Positions 1 through 9,198 of a stretch of DNA of 64,000 bases are shown piece by piece (the first letter of the stretch is position 1; each line of letters starts with the position of its first letter). Under the pieces are notes generated by a model that was not told where the DNA came from, did not search any database, and worked only from the letters and a program-made list of their open reading frames with translations. A program made the translations under genes and the position numbers. The stretch covers positions 434,001 through 498,000 of the forward strand of contig NZ_CP012034.1 in NCBI RefSeq assembly GCF_001050475.1, given 5' to 3'. This stretch comes from Companilactobacillus ginsenosidimutans. GTDB lineage: Bacteria; Bacillota; Bacilli; Lactobacillales; Lactobacillaceae.

Positions 1-1732
1 TCTTGGATTGAGAAACTTAACGATTCTAGACAAATCCATTCAGCTTATTTCTGAAACCACTGGTAAAGAGTTTAAACCTGAGCAAATTCCGCTAGATGAC
101 CAAGAGACTTTGAAATTGTTCCAAAGAGGTGATACCGATGGGGTTTTCCAATTTGAATCAGATGGTATCAAAAGCGTATTACGTCAATTAAAGCCGACTG
201 CATTTAATGATGTCGTTGCAACAAATGCGCTGTATCGTCCTGGTCCTATGCAAAATATTTCTACATTTATTGCTAGAAAGCACGGTCAGGAACCTGTTGA
301 ATATCCAGATCCTTCACTTGAAAAAATTCTTCGTCCAACCTATGGAATCCTAGTTTATCAAGAACAAGTTATGCAAGCATCGTCTGAAATGGCTGGATTC
401 TCACTTGCTGACGCCGATTTGTTACGTCGGGCAATTAGCAAGAAAAAGAAGAAACTGATGGACGAGAATCACATCAAGTTTGTTGAGGGTGCGGTTAAGC
501 TAGGTCATGATAGAACCTCAGCAGAGAATGTATATGATTATATCGAGACTTTTGGTAATTATGGTTTCAATAAATCTCATTCAGTGGCTTATTCTATGAT
601 TGCTTTTTGGCTAGCATTCATTAAAGTACATTATCCAAGTATTTTCTTTACTTGTTTACTGAATTCTAATTTGAATAACGAGACTAAGACTGCAAGTTAT
701 GTTCAAGCAGCCAAGGATCGTGGAATTAAAATTGAGAATGTAGATATAAATAAAAGTGGTTATGATTTTCAAGTTTCTGGTGATTCAATCAGATTTGGCT
801 TTCTCAGTATCAAGGGGATGCGAAGAGATTTTTCTCAAGGAATTCTAAACGAGAGAGCTCAACACGGTCAATTTTCAAGCACATTAAATTTTTTGCAGCG
901 AGTAGATGTTAGATTTGTCAAAGATGATTACATCGAGCCACTAGTCTTAACTGGTGCGTTTGATGGATTCAATCGTAACCGTAAAGAGATGTTGTACGAC
1001 ATTCGGGATTTAGTTGAAAGCATTCAGTTGGCAGGTAATAATATTTCGTTGTTTGATGCACTAGAACCAAAGAAACATCAAATGGACGATTACACGCTAA
1101 CAGAAAAATTAAATCAAGAAAAAGAATTTTTGGGAATTTATGTTTCTGGACACCCAGTTGAGAAGTATCGACAAAAATTGCTTAACACTGATACAGTAAA
1201 AATTAGCCATTTAGGCAACTTTAAAGGTAGGAATGTCTACATTATTGGATTAGTCAAAAGTATGCGTGTAATCAGAACTAAGAAGGGTCAGCGAATGGCT
1301 TTTGCAACAGTTGAGGATGAAACCGGCTCAATTTCTGTGACAATTTTCCCGAGGATGTATCAAAAAATCGAGAATGATCCTATCGAAGGCCAAATAATGG
1401 TAATAATCGGTAATCCGAATGATGGACGCAGGGGTGATTTGGAGTTTATAGCAGATCAAATTAAAAATCCAAGTCAATATATGGTTACGTTACCTAAGAT
1501 TGTATTGTATCTTCGAGTACCGAAATACTTGGATGATTCGAATAAATTGACACAATTGTATGATTTGATTGAAACGTCACCAGGAAAGACTCCGGTAATC
1601 GTTTATCGGGAGACAGAAAAACAAGCAGTTTTATTAAAATCTAATCGATGGATTAATTTTAGTGACGATATTAAGTTGAAATTGACTACTTTTTTGGGAG
1701 AAAAGAACGTTTTCCTAAAAAAAGGTGACTAA
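1..1732 (+). CDS. dnaE: DNA polymerase III subunit alpha, 3' part (5' end outside window)
   Basis: This is the C-terminal half (about 577 residues) of the replicative polymerase alpha subunit. The frame is open from base 2, so the start lies upstream and the TTG at base 8 is not the real start. Visible family landmarks are a YRPGPM motif near residue 80, a KSHSVAYSMIAFWLAF segment near residue 200, a SGHPVEKY segment near residue 380, and an OB-fold around residues 405-475 (VYIIGLVKSMRVI, then a FATVEDETGSISVTIFP-like strand set). The N-terminal PHP domain and the catalytic aspartates are not in the window. It ends in TAA about 100 bp before pfkA. The dnaE-pfkA-pyk order is usual in lactobacilli and bacilli. 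The call is secure; only the start is missing. Confidence 0.96.
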   Translation, partial: LGLRNLTILDKSIQLISETTGKEFKPEQIPLDDQETLKLFQRGDTDGVFQFESDGIKSVLRQLKPTAFNDVVATNALYRPGPMQNISTFIARKHGQEPVEYPDPSLEKILRPTYGILVYQEQVMQASSEMAGFSLADADLLRRAISKKKKKLMDENHIKFVEGAVKLGHDRTSAENVYDYIETFGNYGFNKSHSVAYSMIAFWLAFIKVHYPSIFFTCLLNSNLNNETKTASYVQAAKDRGIKIENVDINKSGYDFQVSGDSIRFGFLSIKGMRRDFSQGILNERAQHGQFSSTLNFLQRVDVRFVKDDYIEPLVLTGAFDGFNRNRKEMLYDIRDLVESIQLAGNNISLFDALEPKKHQMDDYTLTEKLNQEKEFLGIYVSGHPVEKYRQKLLNTDTVKISHLGNFKGRNVYIIGLVKSMRVIRTKKGQRMAFATVEDETGSISVTIFPRMYQKIENDPIEGQIMVIIGNPNDGRRGDLEFIADQIKNPSQYMVTLPKIVLYLRVPKYLDDSNKLTQLYDLIETSPGKTPVIVYRETEKQAVLLKSNRWINFSDDIKLKLTTFLGEKNVFLKKGD

Positions 1733-1739
1733 TTTCTGA

Positions 1740-1786
1740 TTAAAACGTTTTCAGCTCTACAAAGAATGTGAAAAAAATGTTATATT
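1740..1786 (+). promoter_or_regulatory. pfkA promoter with CcpA cre site
   Basis: TTAAAACGTTTTCA (1740-1753) differs from the cre consensus TGWAANCGNTNWCA at one position. An extended -10 (TG-T-TATATT, ending at 1786) follows, with a poor -35 (TACAAA, 1758-1763). The cre centre lies about 45 bp before the expected start of transcription, a position typical of CcpA activation. The las operon (pfk-pyk-ldh) of Lactococcus is known to be activated by CcpA. The site is seen in the sequence; the activation is inferred. Confidence 0.6.
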
Positions 1787-1832
1787 TTATTAGGTTTTGT
1801 TTTAGAAACAAATAAATTTGGAGTGTGAATAA

Positions 1833-2792
<960 letters not shown>

Positions 2793-2833
2793 TTTAGTTG
2801 TAAAAACTAAAAAAATTTGAAAAGAGGATTCTA

Positions 2834-4603
2834 ATGAAAAGAACTAAAATCGTAAGTACACTTGGACCCGCAAGTAATGATGTCGAAACAATTACAAAAT
2901 TAATCGAGGCCGGCGCTAACATTTTCCGTTTCAACTTCTCACATGGTGATCATGAAGAACATTTATCACGTATGAAGATGGTTCATGAAGCAGAAAAAAT
3001 TACTGGCAAGACTGTTGGTATTGTTCTAGATACTAAGGGTGCTGAAATTCGTACTACACCTCAAGAAGGTAACAAGTTCGAAGCAAAAATTGGTCAAACA
3101 ATCCGTATTTCAATGGATGATTCATTGACTGGTAACCCTGAAAGAATTGCTGTTACATATCCAGGTCTATACGACGATACACATGTTGGTGGTCACGTAT
3201 TAATCGATGATGGTCTTGTTGACTTGAAGATTACTGAAAAAGATGACGAACATCGTGAATTAGTTACAGAAGTACAAAACGACGGTATGATTGGTTCAAG
3301 AAAAGGTGTTAACGCTCCTGGTGTTGAAATCCGTCTCCCTGGTATCACAGAAAAAGATGCCTCAGATATTCGTTTTGGTTGTGACAATGGAATCAACTTC
3401 ATCTCAGCTTCATTTGTTCGTAAAGCTCAAGATGTTCTTGATATTCGTGAAATCCTTGAAGAAAAACACTGTGAATATGTACAAATCTTCCCTAAGATCG
3501 AATCACAAGAAGGTATCGACAATATCGATTCAATCTTGCAAGTATCTGACGGTTTAATGGTTGCTCGTGGTGACATGGGTGTTGAAATTCCATTTGAAAA
3601 CGTTCCATTTGTACAAAAGAGTTTGATCAAGAAGTGTAATGCTCTTGGTAAACCAGTTATCACAGCTACACAAATGCTTGACTCAATGCAAGAAAACCCA
3701 CGTCCTACACGTGCCGAAGTTACTGATGTTGCTAACTCTGTTCTTGATGGTACAGATGCAACTATGCTTTCTGGTGAAAGTGCTAATGGTGATTACCCTG
3801 TTGAAGCTGTTGCTGCAATGGCTAACATTGACGAACGTACTGAACAACAACTTGATCAAAACAATCAACTTGCTATCCAACGTTTCGAAGATTACAAGGG
3901 CTCAAACATCACAGAATCAATCGGTGAAGCCGTTGTTAGAACTGCTGAAGAATTAAACATCAACACAATCGTTGCTGCTACTTCTTCAGGTTACACAGCA
4001 CGTATGATTTCTAAATATCGTCCAAGTGCCGATATCTTAGCTATCACATTTGATGAATTGACACAACGTGGTTTAACAGTTAACTGGGGTGTTGATCCTA
4101 TCGTTACTGAAAGACCAGAAAACACTGATGAAATGTTCGAATTAGCTGCTAAGAAAGCTCAAGAACTTGGCTTTGCTAAAGAAGGAGATTTGATTCTTAT
4201 CGTTGCTGGTGTTCCAGTTGGTGAATCAGGTGCTACAAACGTTATGAAGGTTCAATTAATTGGTTCTAAACTAGTTAAGGGCCAAGGTGTTGGTGAAGAA
4301 GCAGTTATTGGTAAGACTGTAATTGCTCACTCAGCACAAGAAGCTAACGAAAAAGTTTCAGAAGGTGACATCCTTGTTACAGAAATGACTGACAAAGATT
4401 ACCTTCCTGCACTTGAAAAAGCTAGTGCCGTTGTTGTTGAAAACGGTGGTTTGACATCACACGCAGCTGTTGTTGGTATTGCTATGGGACTTCCTGTTGT
4501 TGTTGGCGCTAAAGACGCAACATCACTTATCTCAGATGGCGAAACAGTTACAGTTGATTCAAGACGTGGTGTAGTTTACAAAGGTGCTTCACGTTCACTT
4601 TAA
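2834..4603 (+). CDS. pyk: Pyruvate kinase with C-terminal PEP-utiliser-like domain
   Basis: Pyruvate kinase converts PEP and ADP to pyruvate and ATP. At 589 aa it is about 110 residues longer than the E. coli type. The extra C-terminal domain, with TSHAAVVGIAMGLPVVVG near residues 540-557, resembles the mobile phosphohistidine domain of PEP-utilising enzymes and is the usual form in bacilli and lactobacilli. Catalytic core landmarks are KRTKIVSTLGPAS at the N-terminus, DTKGAEIRT, PKIESQEGIDN, ARGDMGVEIPFENVP and GKPVITATQMLDSM. AGAGG precedes the ATG at a good distance. It is the second gene of the pfkA operon and is closed by a strong terminator at 4629-4667. No lactate dehydrogenase gene follows, unlike the lactococcal las operon. 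Confidence 0.98.
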   Translation: MKRTKIVSTLGPASNDVETITKLIEAGANIFRFNFSHGDHEEHLSRMKMVHEAEKITGKTVGIVLDTKGAEIRTTPQEGNKFEAKIGQTIRISMDDSLTGNPERIAVTYPGLYDDTHVGGHVLIDDGLVDLKITEKDDEHRELVTEVQNDGMIGSRKGVNAPGVEIRLPGITEKDASDIRFGCDNGINFISASFVRKAQDVLDIREILEEKHCEYVQIFPKIESQEGIDNIDSILQVSDGLMVARGDMGVEIPFENVPFVQKSLIKKCNALGKPVITATQMLDSMQENPRPTRAEVTDVANSVLDGTDATMLSGESANGDYPVEAVAAMANIDERTEQQLDQNNQLAIQRFEDYKGSNITESIGEAVVRTAEELNINTIVAATSSGYTARMISKYRPSADILAITFDELTQRGLTVNWGVDPIVTERPENTDEMFELAAKKAQELGFAKEGDLILIVAGVPVGESGATNVMKVQLIGSKLVKGQGVGEEAVIGKTVIAHSAQEANEKVSEGDILVTEMTDKDYLPALEKASAVVVENGGLTSHAAVVGIAMGLPVVVGAKDATSLISDGETVTVDSRRGVVYKGASRSL

Positions 4604-4628
4604 TATTTAAATTTAATTGTAATAAAAT

Positions 4629-4667
4629 AAACTGAAAGAGACTGACGAGTCTTTTTCAGTTTTTTTT
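4629..4667 (+). terminator. Intrinsic terminator of the pfkA-pyk operon
   Basis: AAACTGAAAGAGACT and AGTCTTTTTCAGTTT form a 15-bp stem with one wobble around a short loop, followed by a T-run. It lies 26 bp after the pyk stop. Confidence 0.88.
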
Positions 4668-4685
4668 GTGGTATGATTTTTTTAT

Positions 4686-4699
4686 TGAAAACGTTTTGA
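4686..4699 (+). promoter_or_regulatory. cre-like site at the DUF4931 gene start
   Basis: TGAAAACGTTTTGA differs from the cre consensus only at the penultimate base. It lies just after a -10-like TATGAT (4672-4677) and overlaps the first bases of the ribosome binding site GAGGTG. This is where bound CcpA would block transcription. Confidence 0.5.
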
Positions 4700-4709
4700 G
4701 GTGAAGCAC

Positions 4710-5513
4710 TTGTCAAATAAGGATGTGCTTGTTTTTGAAATAGAGCAAGCTAAAGGAAAGCCAGAAAATATTCACCATGCTTCAGGTTACTGCCCATTTT
4801 GTGATACTGAGCATTTAGAGAATATCATTGATCAAAAGGAGGATATGATTTGGTTAGAGAATAAGTACAAAACTCTAAGTGATACAAATCAAACAGTTTT
4901 AATTGAATCTAGTGATCATAATGCTGATATTTCTACGTATACGTCTAAGAAGAATCTCGAAGTTTTTGAATATATTTATCAGTGTTGGAATAAAATGATT
5001 CAAAGTAAGAAATATAACAGTGTTCTGATGTATAAAAATTTTGGTCCGTTGTCAGGCGGGAGCTTACGTCATCCCCATTTCCAAATTATCGGTTTGGATG
5101 AAGTGAATGGGTATAAGCATGTTGAAGCGGAAAACTTTAATGGCATGAAAGTTTATAAGTCTGATCGAATTGAATTGAATATTTCAAAAAAGCCAATTAT
5201 GGGATTTGTCGAATTTAATATTGTCATTACAGATGCGAAGTATATTGATGATTTGGCAGAATTTGCCAGAGTGACAGTCAAATACGTACTTGACGATTTT
5301 TACGGTGGTAAATTTGATTCATATAATATTTTCTTTTATAAGCAATATTCAAAAATTATATGTAAAGTAGTTCCAAGATATGTTGTATCTCCATATTTTG
5401 TAGGTTATAGACTTTCTCAAAGAGATGGTGACAAACAGGTTAGGGGAATTGCTGAAGTTCTCCTAACACGTTTACAAGAGCATGCACAATGTAATGAAAT
5501 ATCCGAAAAATAA
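4710..5513 (+). CDS. DUF4931 (HIT-like / GalT-like) protein
   Basis: A protein of about 267 aa that resembles the C-terminal half of galactose-1-phosphate uridylyltransferase and the HIT superfamily. CPFC near residue 30 looks like a zinc pair, and GGSLRHPHFQI (near residue 130) carries the H-x-H-x-Q nucleotide-transfer motif. The family I recognise is DUF4931, whose substrate is unknown to me; nucleotidyl or adenylyl transfer is only an inference from the motif. A GTG at 4701 is in frame, but GAGGTG (4698-4703) sits 6 bp before the TTG at 4710, so I chose the TTG. It is a single gene with its own -10 and cre-like site, ended by the shared terminator at 5519-5552. Confidence 0.75.
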   Translation: MSNKDVLVFEIEQAKGKPENIHHASGYCPFCDTEHLENIIDQKEDMIWLENKYKTLSDTNQTVLIESSDHNADISTYTSKKNLEVFEYIYQCWNKMIQSKKYNSVLMYKNFGPLSGGSLRHPHFQIIGLDEVNGYKHVEAENFNGMKVYKSDRIELNISKKPIMGFVEFNIVITDAKYIDDLAEFARVTVKYVLDDFYGGKFDSYNIFFYKQYSKIICKVVPRYVVSPYFVGYRLSQRDGDKQVRGIAEVLLTRLQEHAQCNEISEK

Positions 5514-5518
5514 TAAAA

Positions 5519-5552
5519 AAATAAGGCACATCCGCCTGGATGTGCCTTATTT
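5519..5552. terminator. Bidirectional terminator between convergent genes
   Basis: AAATAAGGCACATCC and GGATGTGCCTTATTT form a perfect 15-bp stem with a four-base loop. A-rich sequence on the left and T-rich sequence on the right allow it to serve both the DUF4931 gene and the alcohol dehydrogenase on the other strand. Confidence 0.88.
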
Positions 5553-5562
5553 AGTGTCAAAT

Positions 5563-6684
5563 TTAGTTTTCTGGTTGATAATCTTTATCAATAACTAGAA
5601 CTGGTTTAATTGTCTTACCACTAACTGAATCTGCATCGGCTTCGTTAATTTGATCGAAGTCATAGAATTTTTCAGTTAAGTCGAATGGGAATGAACCCAT
5701 TTGATAGAATTTGATTAAACGAGGGATATCAACTTGAGGAATTGCATCACCCATATTAACACCAACAACTTTTTTATCGTCAACACAGAGGTCATTCCAT
5801 GTGCTTAAGTCAATGTTATTTGGAGTAACAGCGATACATGCGCTAGTTCCACCTTGTGTAAGTGCAGTAATAGAATCTTCCATAACTTGCTTTACACCAG
5901 TTGTGTCAACGGCCCAGTCAACACCTAGACCACCTGTGATTTTCTTGATTGCTTCAACAGCATTTTCATTTTTACTGTTTACAACATCTGTAGCTCCTAA
6001 TTTCTTAGCGAGTTCAAGACGTGAGTCAACAATATCAACAGCGATAACATTAACACAACCTGAAATCTTACCAGCCATCATAGCAGCTAGACCAACAGCA
6101 CCTGTACCAAATACGGCAATTGTATCACCAGGTCTTGGTTGAAGAGTATTGAATACTGTACCAGAACCAGTAACATATCCACAGCCTAAAGGTCCAAGCT
6201 TACGTAGATCAAGATTCTTAGGAACTTTAACGGCATTTCTCTTATTGATTACTGTGTGAGTAGTGAAAGAAGATTGGTTGAACATATCACTAACATGGTG
6301 ACCATCTTCAGTAAAATGATCTGAACCATCAGGACGAGTACCTGAAAGGTTAGATGCGGCATATTTACGACATTGTGTAGGAATACCTTTTAGACACTTG
6401 TCACATTCACCACACGAATAGAAGGACATGATAATGTGGTCACCTGGTTTAAAGTTTGTTACATTTTTACCAACTTTTTCAACAATTCCTGAACCTTCGT
6501 GTCCAAGAACAACAGGGAAACTAAATGCTGCGTCACCTTTTCTGAGAGCTTCATCTGAGTGACAAATACCTGAAGCTACAACTTTTACTTGAAGACCATC
6601 ATCTTCAACGCCTGCTAACTCAACATCATCCTTAATAACAAAAGGATCATTAACCTTGTCTACAACTGCTGCTTTAATTTTCAT
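5563..6684 (-). CDS. Zinc-dependent alcohol dehydrogenase, candidate L-lactaldehyde reductase
   Basis: Medium-chain, NAD(P)-dependent alcohol dehydrogenase of 373 aa. It has the catalytic zinc ligands in SGICHSDEA and GHEGSGIVEKVG, the structural zinc cluster CGECDKCLKGIPTQC near residue 95, and the Rossmann motif GTGAVGLAAMMAG near residue 195. MKIKAAVV at 6684 is the start: GAGGTGG lies 9 bp upstream, and the longer frame to 6702 has no such site. A promoter (6743-6771) and a cre-like site lie just upstream. That site is nearly identical to the one before the rhamnose transporter, and the divergent-side neighbour is the rhamnose regulator. Reduction of L-lactaldehyde, the RhaD product, to propane-1,2-diol is therefore an attractive inferred role. 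A general aryl or short-chain alcohol dehydrogenase is the alternative. Confidence 0.85.
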   Translation of the reverse strand: MKIKAAVVDKVNDPFVIKDDVELAGVEDDGLQVKVVASGICHSDEALRKGDAAFSFPVVLGHEGSGIVEKVGKNVTNFKPGDHIIMSFYSCGECDKCLKGIPTQCRKYAASNLSGTRPDGSDHFTEDGHHVSDMFNQSSFTTHTVINKRNAVKVPKNLDLRKLGPLGCGYVTGSGTVFNTLQPRPGDTIAVFGTGAVGLAAMMAGKISGCVNVIAVDIVDSRLELAKKLGATDVVNSKNENAVEAIKKITGGLGVDWAVDTTGVKQVMEDSITALTQGGTSACIAVTPNNIDLSTWNDLCVDDKKVVGVNMGDAIPQVDIPRLIKFYQMGSFPFDLTEKFYDFDQINEADADSVSGKTIKPVLVIDKDYQPEN

Positions 6685-6718
6685 AATATAATTCCACCTC
6701 AAAATTTTAATTAAATTA

Positions 6719-6736
6719 TGGTATCGCTTTCTTCAG
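6719..6736 (-). promoter_or_regulatory. cre-like operator before the alcohol dehydrogenase
   Basis: Read on the minus strand, AGAAAGCGATACCA fits the looser cre form TGNNARCGNTNNCA with one mismatch. The 18-bp stretch TGGTATCGCTTTCTTCAG (plus strand) recurs at 7843-7860 with two changes. It lies just after the -10, where a bound repressor would block initiation or elongation. Confidence 0.55.
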
Positions 6737-6742
6737 TTGTGT

Positions 6743-6771
6743 ATTATTTCACATTTTTCCAGAAAATGCAA
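6743..6771 (-). promoter_or_regulatory. Alcohol dehydrogenase promoter
   Basis: On the minus strand a -35 TTGCAT (6771-6766) is followed by a 17-bp spacer and a -10 AATAAT (6748-6743). The gene start is about 60 bp downstream. Confidence 0.5.
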
Positions 6772-6782
6772 ACCAGTTTTCC

Positions 6783-7751
6783 CTATTTTCTTTCATCACC
6801 AGGCATAGTTAAGTAGTAGGATTTATATTTTTTATAAAAACTAGTTCCGTTTTTCATCCCTATTTTCTCGATTATTTCAGAAATTGGAAGGGTAGTTGTA
6901 GTAATTAAACTGTGTGCTTGAATTAAACGTTGGCTGGTGACTAATGTACTAAATGATTTGCCAGACTCTTTTTTAATAAAATTACTGAGATAGTTCTTAT
7001 TGTAGCCATACTTTTTAGCCAAAGTCGTTAGATCGATATCTTGATAGTTTTCTGAGATGTCTCTTAGAATTCGAATCATTAGTTGTTGTTGGGGATTCTT
7101 TTTATCAGTTGGGACATGATAATGACGGACTAGCTTGGTTAATAGAATGGATAAGTATGATTTGATTATTGTGTCCGAGAATTCACGCTTGAAATAATAC
7201 TCAGAAATTATTTGTTCCATGGTATCTTGTATATCTGAATCAACGTTATTGTTGAAGACAATATATTTCAGAGAATTCTTTTCCCCAGAGGCACTGTTAA
7301 GCAAGAAGTCATATAAGACCGAGTTACTTCTGCGCATATCATCTAAAAAATTGATACTGATAGATTGGTCTCTAAATAACAAGTTAATTAGTATGTCATT
7401 TTCGTTCAACCTACTGATGGAATGCGTACATCCAACATCTAATAACAGTAAGTCACCCTTGTTTAGATGTACATTGTGACCATCAACTATTTGATCACAA
7501 GATCCACTCAACATATAATTCATTTCAAGAAACTGATGTGTATGCTCTGGATATGGGGCAAAACGTAAATGCTTACTAATATAGACATTTCTATTTCTGA
7601 AAAAGTAATTGTTTAATACCTTATAGTTCCTAGTCGAACTTTGTTTGTTAATAGCTTTAATTGGCAGGTCTTCAACGTGTAGGCCTGTTTTTAATTGTTC
7701 ATTTTCTACTAATTCATGTTGCTTCAAACGACTTAATACTCGTGAATTCAT
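6783..7751 (-). CDS. rhaR: AraC-family transcriptional regulator, probable rhamnose activator
   Basis: A 322-aa regulator with an N-terminal cupin sugar-sensing domain (PYPEHTHQFLEMNYMLSG and LNKGDLLLLDVGCTHSI) and a C-terminal AraC double helix-turn-helix (LTTLAKKYGYNKNYLSNFIK, then LPISEIIEKIGMKNGTSFYK). The start is the ATG at 7751, with AGGAGG 7 bp upstream. The frame runs on to 7838 but that part has no ribosome binding site. It is divergent from the transporter and the rha genes across 133 bp, the usual arrangement for a pathway activator. Control of rhamnose genes is inferred from position. RhaR is the name used for the regulator in lactobacillar rhamnose clusters. Confidence 0.82.
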   Translation of the reverse strand: MNSRVLSRLKQHELVENEQLKTGLHVEDLPIKAINKQSSTRNYKVLNNYFFRNRNVYISKHLRFAPYPEHTHQFLEMNYMLSGSCDQIVDGHNVHLNKGDLLLLDVGCTHSISRLNENDILINLLFRDQSISINFLDDMRRSNSVLYDFLLNSASGEKNSLKYIVFNNNVDSDIQDTMEQIISEYYFKREFSDTIIKSYLSILLTKLVRHYHVPTDKKNPQQQLMIRILRDISENYQDIDLTTLAKKYGYNKNYLSNFIKKESGKSFSTLVTSQRLIQAHSLITTTTLPISEIIEKIGMKNGTSFYKKYKSYYLTMPGDERK

Positions 7752-7798
7752 TAACATGCCTCCTGTAAATTTGTTACTAAACAACTGTTCAACTGCCA

Positions 7799-7860
7799 TT
7801 GTACCACGAGTATGAAAACGGTTATATTTATCTCGCAAACGTTGGTAACGCTTTCTTCAA
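7799..7860 (+). promoter_or_regulatory. Rhamnose operon promoter with cre-like sites
   Basis: A -35 TTGTAC (7799-7804) is followed by an 18-bp spacer and a -10 TATATT (7823-7828). TGGTAACGCTTTCTTCAA (7843-7860) lies just after the predicted start and matches the site before the alcohol dehydrogenase. A second cre-like TGAAAACGGTTATA (7813-7826) overlaps the -10. Activation by RhaR and repression by CcpA are inferred. Confidence 0.55.
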
Positions 7861-7884
7861 AAATCGTAACAATGGGGTGTATTT

Positions 7885-9195
7885 ATGGCTGATTCAAAAA
7901 AGAGTTCCTTAAAGTCAACCTTTACAGTTTCGTTAACGAACTTCCTTGATTCAGGATGTATCGTTGCCGGAGCCAGCGGGTTAACTTTATGGACGAAGGA
8001 ATTTAATTTATCCAGTTTCCAAGTTGGATTGTTGGGTGCTTTAAGTGCTAATGCGTTTGGCGCAGCAATTGGTGCCTTGTTCGGTGGTCATCTGTCAGAT
8101 AAGTATGGACGTAAAGTTATTTATACTTGGGACATGTTGATTTATATGTTAGGTGCATTGATCGTTATGTTTTCATTTAATTTCCCAATGCTTCTATTAG
8201 GATTTACGATTACCGGAATTGCTGTTGGTGCTGGTGTTCCTGCATCATGGACATACATTTCCGAGACTTCTGGAAGTAACAGTCGTGCAAAGAATATTGG
8301 TATTTCACAATTTGCTTGGTCAATGGGACCAGCAATTATCTTCGCACTAGGTGTTGCATTTTCACCATTAGGTTTATTAGGTAACAGAATTTTATTTGGA
8401 GTATTGTTCGTTGTCGCTTTAATTGCTTGAATTCTTCAAAGAAAACTTCACGAGTCAGAAGAATGGGAAGAGCAAAAAGCTAAGGAACAGTTAACAGGTG
8501 AGAAACCACATCCTTACAAAGATCTATTTTCAAGTGCAGTAAGTGTTAAATCACTATTATTCTTAGTCGGTGTATATATGTTCTGGAACTTAGTAGCAAG
8601 TGCTATGGGATTCTTTATGCCATATGTATACGAAACAGCTGGTGGATTAACAAATCTACAAGCTAACTTGTTACAATCTATTCTTTGGATATTTACCGCT
8701 GTTGCTACATACTTTGGATTTGCTAAGTATGGAGACAAAGTTAACCACAGAATCTTCTACTTTGTTGGTTCAGCAATGGGAGTTGTTTCATGGATCGTTC
8801 TTGCATTTACAGGTATGAGTTGGACTAGCCTTTGGATTTTCGTTGCAGTTTGGGGTATTTCAGCTGGTATCGGTGCACAAGCATGGTACGCATTGTGGGC
8901 AACAGAATTATTCCCAACTAAATATCGTGCAGGTTCACAAGGTGTTATGTTCTTCGTTGTACGTGCTTCAGCAGGTGTCTGGTCAATTATTTTCCCAACT
9001 ATTTTATCAACTATGGGATTCAAGGCAGCCGGAATGTTCATGATAGCATTGCTTCTTATTTCACTAGTAATCGGAACAATTTGGACTCCCCAAACACGTG
9101 GTAAGTCATTGGATGAAATCACCGATGAGAGATATAACCACAAAGGTTCAGTGGATGCTAACTTAAGTGATAACTCTTCAGGAAAGAAGGCTTAA
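7885..9195 (+). pseudogene. MFS sugar (rhamnose) transporter, interrupted by in-frame TGA
   Basis: The frame encodes a 12-helix major facilitator of the sugar porter type. It has the loop signature GGHLSDKYGRK between helices 2 and 3 (near residue 70) and the C-terminal PQTRGKSLDEI signature. A TGA at 8428-8430 (codon 182, inside a membrane helix ...ALIA-stop-ILQRKL...) cuts it, yet the same frame continues without any other stop or shift to TAA at 9193-9195. Read through, the protein would be 436 residues, the normal family length. TGG to TGA is the simplest origin, since tryptophan suits the position. The ATG at 7885 follows GGGGTG. It is the first gene of the rha operon, 3 bp before rhaB. 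A truncated 181-aa product would not transport, so rhamnose uptake is probably lost unless the stop is read through. Confidence 0.85.
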
Positions 9196-9198
9196 TTC

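Noticed and set aside
8578..9195. Downstream half of the transporter as an independent gene
   Set aside because: It is in the same frame as the first half, its ATG is an internal methionine of a membrane helix, and there is no ribosome binding site.
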